A DNA stretch of 64,000 nt from Eulemur rufifrons. Its lineage: Eukaryota; Chordata; Mammalia; Primates; Lemuridae. The stretch lies in contig NC_090989.1 in NCBI RefSeq assembly GCF_041146395.1, positions 46,712,501 to 46,776,500 of the forward strand, given 5' to 3'. The notes beneath the pieces are model-generated. The model made no database searches and had not been told where the DNA came from. It worked only from the letters and a program-made list of their open reading frames with translations. The translations under genes were made by a program, and so were the position numbers. Position 1 is the first letter of the stretch, and each line of letters begins with the position of its first letter. This document shows, in pieces, positions 55,101 to 61,100 of the stretch.

Positions 55101-58100
55101 CAATTATCGTGCAAATGGGTTGGGAAATACTATAAAACATACCTCCTACTTCTGATATATAGGCCCATATGGCTTTGGGGAATTGGAAGGAACTTAATAA
55201 AAGTAGTTGATTTGAACTGATTGTGCTGGCTCATTATTTTACAGCTTTAAGACACACATGGAATCAAATAACAAGAAAAGTAAGTAAAATGATCATTAAT
55301 TGAGAAGATTTCCATGAAGGAAGCAGGAGGTGCTCAGCTATCTCATATTCTCCTAACAAGTAGCTTTTACTCTTAAGAGAGAGATAGGGCATGTCCCGAT
55401 GTATTAGATGTGCATAGAATTTAGAGTTCCAACTGGGGGAAGACCACTCAGATTCTTTAACCCAAAAACCACATATTTACCCAGTTTGGTGTGAGGTACT
55501 TCTGGCTGGGGTGTGGTTTTAGGTTTGGGATGTGGACGACGGGTTCTTTTTGTTGTTGCTGGAGCTAAAGGAAGAAAATTTAGCATTAATATGGTGCTGA
55601 TGGCTCCACAAACTGTGAATAGGATGATATAACATGGCCCTAAGTTTTTAAAAACTTGTTAGAGTTGAAGGGACTTTGTCTCTTTGGTTTGGAATTTTCT
55701 CCTTTAGTATATTTGTAGGTTTTCTCTGATAAGTGAAAGTTCTCCAGAGACCAAAATTATATCTACAATTACATTTAAGCAATGAAGATTAGGGACTATT
55801 ATTTTCTTGAAAGTGTCCTGAATCTAAAACTGGTTACACATCACTGCTCAACTCTGATGGTGTGAGAGAGGTTCAAAATCCACACTACAGTATTCACTTA
55901 TAATTTAACACGATTAGGCTTGGGCAAATTTTCCACTTGCTAATTTACTAAAATAAGTTAAAAAAATTCACTGAAACATCAACAAAACACAAAAAAAGGT
56001 TACATAGAACTTGAAATATATGAAGTAAGATGCTTAAAGAAATTTGAAGGTATCATTATTGATCTTGCATTGGCAGTCTAAGTAAGGGCTATAAGAGGAA
56101 TCACAGTTGAATCTTGGCTCTAACAAACATTACTGTTCAGAGACTCAGGTTGACCGTGCAATTTTAGGCTGAGATACAGAGTGGATAGCTGTCTTGAATT
56201 AAGTCCATGCACATTTCTGTTAAAAAGAAAGCCTTCAATATCTTAAGATGAATACTCTGAGAGGATAACAATGGAGGAGATGAAAATCATCTATACAACA
56301 CCATAGCGAAGTTTCACAATGAATAAGAAAAACACTTCATGAAGGACATCAAGAGTCATTACCTAAAGAAGTCTCAGGAGTAACAGGTCCAAAGTCTGTT
56401 GCAAAAAATGGTCAAAAACAATTAAAAAAAGAAATGTTAAACAAATGAGAAAATCCATCAAATTCTCTTAAAAATGAACCTCACCAGTGTAGCATTTGCT
56501 CCACAGCCAAAAAGCAAACATTTTAAAGTTCTCAAGTGAGGGTACACAGATATTTGTTCTAATAAAATGGATATATCCTTAGCACCTCCACATGGTTTGC
56601 ACCAGTTTTTCTTTTCATATTATTTGATAATGCAGTAGAAAACCCTGCTTAGAAAAATCTTTAGGCATCTTCTAATAACATTATATTTAATAATTATGAG
56701 AAAAGAATGAAAGTATAATTGATAACACTATAGACTATAAAATAAAGCACTAAATCATAATAGATGCAGTCACTGATACATTTAAGCAGATACAATGATG
56801 AATAACCCAAATAGACAATGCTTTTCTTTGTTGAGAGTCCACTTTGGAAAAAGGCCAAGACCTTTGTCCAAAGGCGTACAAAGAGCTAGACAGAGAGGGT
56901 TATTTAGTCCATTGAATTTGTTAGTGCATTTCTCTGTTATCATGACAGAAAAGGTCTGACCCTTAGGATAGGAGAGCATACTGCAGACAGTTGGCTCCAA
57001 TCCAATCATTGAAGGCAGACATTTGCGGTGCTCTTTGTGGACCCATACAAAAGTAGCATCACCATCAAGCTAAGGGAATGTTGCCTTTCTCCAAATCAGG
57101 TTGCCCTTCTAATTCCTATCCTTCTGCTGTCACCCGTAAGACACCTTCCTACCTCTGTAAGATTCCTGCCCAGCCACCAACCAATCTACAAACTCTACAA
57201 ATTTCAAGGTGCATATTATACTTCTCAGCCTACAGAGTTTTTGCTTCTCTAAGAATTAACTATGTGCCCAAGTTGGTTAAACTTAATATTTGGTTTTCTC
57301 TACATTCCTTTATATCTATTTATGAACCATTTCATACAAGAGCATCTTCCTTCTTCAACTAAGTCATCTGTTATTTCTAAAATATTCCCCACAGATACAA
57401 ATGTGGCATTTAATAAAATGCATGATGAGTTGAACTAAATACGATGACTAGATACCTAACTAGATAAGTTTATGCTGAGCCAGAATCAAAGGGAAAAATG
57501 TAATTGAAAGTCAGAGATGTAAATAAAATACCCAGGCACCAAAGAGATCCTCAGGCAAACAGCTCGGGGAAATCACAGGTATTGGCCAGAGCACTGTGTT
57601 GGCAGCAGCTGCTTTCCATGACTTGAATCTTTATTCTCAAGGGTCACAGGGGTTATTAGGTGGCATGTTAAACTGCCACTGCCATGTCATATCCAACAAG
57701 GTTCCACAGGGACCAAGAACCACATATTATTTACCTAGTTTGGTCTGAGGTGTCTCTGGGCGTGGCGTGGTTTTATGTTTGGGACGGGGACGACGTGTTC
57801 TTGTTCTTTGTGATGTTTTTGGAGCTAAAGAAAAGAAACTGGTTATTGTAGTCTGATGACTCCAGAAACTGAAGAAAAGATTACACATGACCTTAGGTTT
57901 TCTAAAATTTTCCTAGATTTTCTTGAGTCTTGAGAAATTTGCCTCTTTGGTTTAGAATTTTCTTCTGGTCATCTATATGCAAAAACATTTTTGTTTTGGT
58001 CTACTGACAGTTCTTCTGAAACAGAATATATATCACTTTTTTAATAATCTGAAAACTTTATTATTAGCTGCTGGTATCAGATTTTCAAAGAGAGCCTAGA

Positions 58101-61100
58101 CCCAAGAGGAAGTATGCAGACATTACATCAGAGAGGGATCCAGGCTTACCTGCTTCTGGGAGAGTGTATTTAGAACTTAGTTGGCTTAGACACACATTCC
58201 ATTAAAAATTATTAGAACAAGCACATTTCATCTCTCACAATAGTTGGTAGATAATAAAAATGCCCACATATCTTAAAACAACAGAAAGCAAGATGCCTAT
58301 AGAATTGTAACTGATATCCATGGGGCAGATATTTCTAATTGTATTTGAAATTCAGCTTTAACATAGAACACTACTCGAGCAGAATCACAGGCTCTGTAAA
58401 AAATTAATAAAGCTGGATAATGGGAAAAATGGGAGATGGATGTTCTTCACTAGCTGTATATAGGCTTATAACCAAGTAACTTATTTTAAGCACTTGCAAT
58501 ACATTCAAAATGAAGAACATAGTTGAATGACAAGAGGATGAAAAAAATCTTATGAAAGAGAAAACCCCTTGACCGAGTTAGTGATGGAATAAACTAGATG
58601 AAGAGCAGAAAAAGCACGTACTTAAAGACATAAAATGTCATTACCTAATGTTGTCACTGGAGCCTCAGTTCTCAGAGTTATAGGTTCAATGTCTGTGGTA
58701 GGAACTAACCAAAAACAATAAATAATGGAGATTAATATAGAAAATTATCTTGAAAATGATTCTTCTTAATCCTGTAATGCCTGAAAAGCATTTCTGAACT
58801 CTGGGAAAATAGTATTTTTTCCCCAATAACTAGCCATACTCCCATATCCCTTTATCCCACAAGATAGCCATACCCTTTGCAGTGTGCCTCCCTTTGAGGG
58901 CAACAAAAAGTGTTTTTCTGTGTTTGCTTATCTAACAGTCTCAAAGACTTGGGTCCAAGAAAATGTATTAGTTGTCTGATATATGATTTTAAATTACTCT
59001 GAAAAATTTATTACAAAAGCTTCTGTTGGTATTTGAAAGGTTTTCACCACCACTATTAGTTTTGAAGGTGGTGGTTGCAAGGGGAGTTAGAAAAATGTTC
59101 TTAATCAGTCTATTTACTGGAGCTCTGGGGCAGTTATGCAAAGATAAACTTGTGCCTTTTCTTAATAACTGTGATATTGCTTCTTACTCTATTTATTCAT
59201 TTATTTCAAACGGATAATTAGGAGGTAATGATTCACGTAAGGAACAAAGATGATCAGAAAAAAGTCTGAAAGATGATAATTCAACTTTTTGCCTGGAGAA
59301 ATAGGATTTCTATAATATTCTGAAATGATTATGCATGGATATGAAATTAAGAATTTTAACTTTTTGCTATTAAGTTGGTCTCCATTTATTTTTAATTAAA
59401 TCCAGAAGACTAAATGTAACTCTCAAACATCTCATCACCAAAATCCCTTTCAGCATTTGTACAGAGACTGACTTTCCCTGATTGCACAAGACATCATAGC
59501 ACAAAGTTGGTTTAAGCCACATCTGAGAGCATCTTCTGAACCAATGGCACACAGAAGAGATAGAGGAAGCCGGGACAACAGGATAAAAACAATATTTAAA
59601 AGCAATTGCCTTCAAACAAAACAGGGAATTCCTACTTTGTTTGGAAATTAGCACTGCAAGATAAATTTGGCATTCTGGTTGCATTGGAATAGTACGGAAT
59701 CAAGAAGAAAGGACTTTTGACAGAAAGAGACTATTATGTACTGTCACAAGATCCAACCAGCTTTTTCATTGTTTCCCTCTCACATCCACAAATTGTACAC
59801 ACACACAAGCGGAGATTTAAAAAGTTTTCTGGTTTGAAGGGTAGATGGACAGAGGCCCTGTGACTCTCGACAGAATCATGTGCTGCAAGCAATCTGAATG
59901 TCTCCAAAGGTGACTGAAGAAAGAACAACATTCAGGTGTTATGAGCTGGGCAGCAGACGTATGAACACCTAACTTGATGTTAAAAAGATCCCTGCTGACA
60001 ACAGTGAACGATTTTTGGAAATGAATGAAAAAAATGTGAGTAACAGTTATGCATACAAGAGAATACAGATGATGACAAAAGAGACTAGAGGGGCAAGCTC
60101 AGAGAAACATCAGCCTAGAAGAAAGAAAACATCATTACCTATGGTGATCAAGGGAGCTTCCGTTTCAAATGGAACAGGGTCAAAGACTGCATCATAAAAA
60201 ATAAACAGATATAAGTAATAAAAGTAAGAAAGTCTACACTTTTAGGTACTCACTGATGTTTAACTTAGAGGATAGAGAACCTAGTTTATTCCAAGTTTAT
60301 ATAAATTCCCTTTTTGATAGGCTTACACAAATCAGAATTTTATACTAATTGGAATCTTACGAGACAATTTCAATTGCAAAGAGTGAATTTTCAGAACTGT
60401 TATACAAGTATCTTCTTATATACTTATAAGTTGTGCCTATAAAGAAAGAATAGCATCAGCCTACCGTGTGAACTATCTACTAGTGGTTACTAAAATCACT
60501 TTCAAAAATGTTCCAGATACAGAGAAATCAGACTTCTATTTATTGTAAGTTGAGAAAATAAGGTTTAAAAATGCTTTAAGAAAATGGAATCTGTCAATCA
60601 GGTATAAAATGTACTAATTTCCCACACATTGATTTCTTTATTTAGCACATGAAACATCAGTGTGGCTACTTTGAGAAGATAATGAACAAAATCATGGTAT
60701 TTGGATTTCTATGCTTTATATGATATGACAGATTGGAAACATTTTCAGCAATGTTTCCAAAGAAAATCCTGTTAAGCTAAAACATTGAAAATTATGTTTA
60801 CCGGATTTAGTTGGTGGCATGTCTGGTTTTGCTGTGGTTTTGGGTTTAGGAAGTAATTGCTTTGGCGGTTTTGAATCTTAAGAAAAGAGAGTACCAAAAT
60901 TAGTGTCATAGCTGAGCTGCGAATGTGAAGATTACTGTTACTTACATACTGTTTTCCTATTTATAGATCAAGGCATTGAAAGTAGTGTTTACCAGGCTGG
61001 ATTTGAGGTACATCTGGTCTGTGCGTAGTTTTAGGTCTCTTGGATGGTTTTGGTACTAAAGAAAAAGGTATTAAAATTAGCATAATGTGCATGGCTATGA

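Larger units (their letters stand above)
39200..58750 (-). repeat. Tandem array of about ten exon-intron units (2.0-2.9 kb each)
   Basis: B exons at 58645, 56363, 53668, 51578, 48728, 46506, 44478, 42240, 41141 and 40084, and A exons or relics at 57735, 55481, 52784, 50400, 47808, 45634, 43640, 40874 and 39231, recur with regular spacing (B to its following A about 0.8-0.9 kb in most units). Introns are also copied: a motif like 'catggctctcttaaaaacaa' recurs near 44280, 46335, 48525, 51430 and 53490, and L2-derived text recurs between units. The stretches between exons hold duplicated intron, L2 pieces, one Alu, one MaLR-like element and no other gene. Confidence 0.88.

Noticed and set aside
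39200..58750. Regularly spaced short repeats, as in a CRISPR array
   Set aside because: Spacing is 2-3 kb, the repeats are coding exons with splice sites, and the genome is a primate's.
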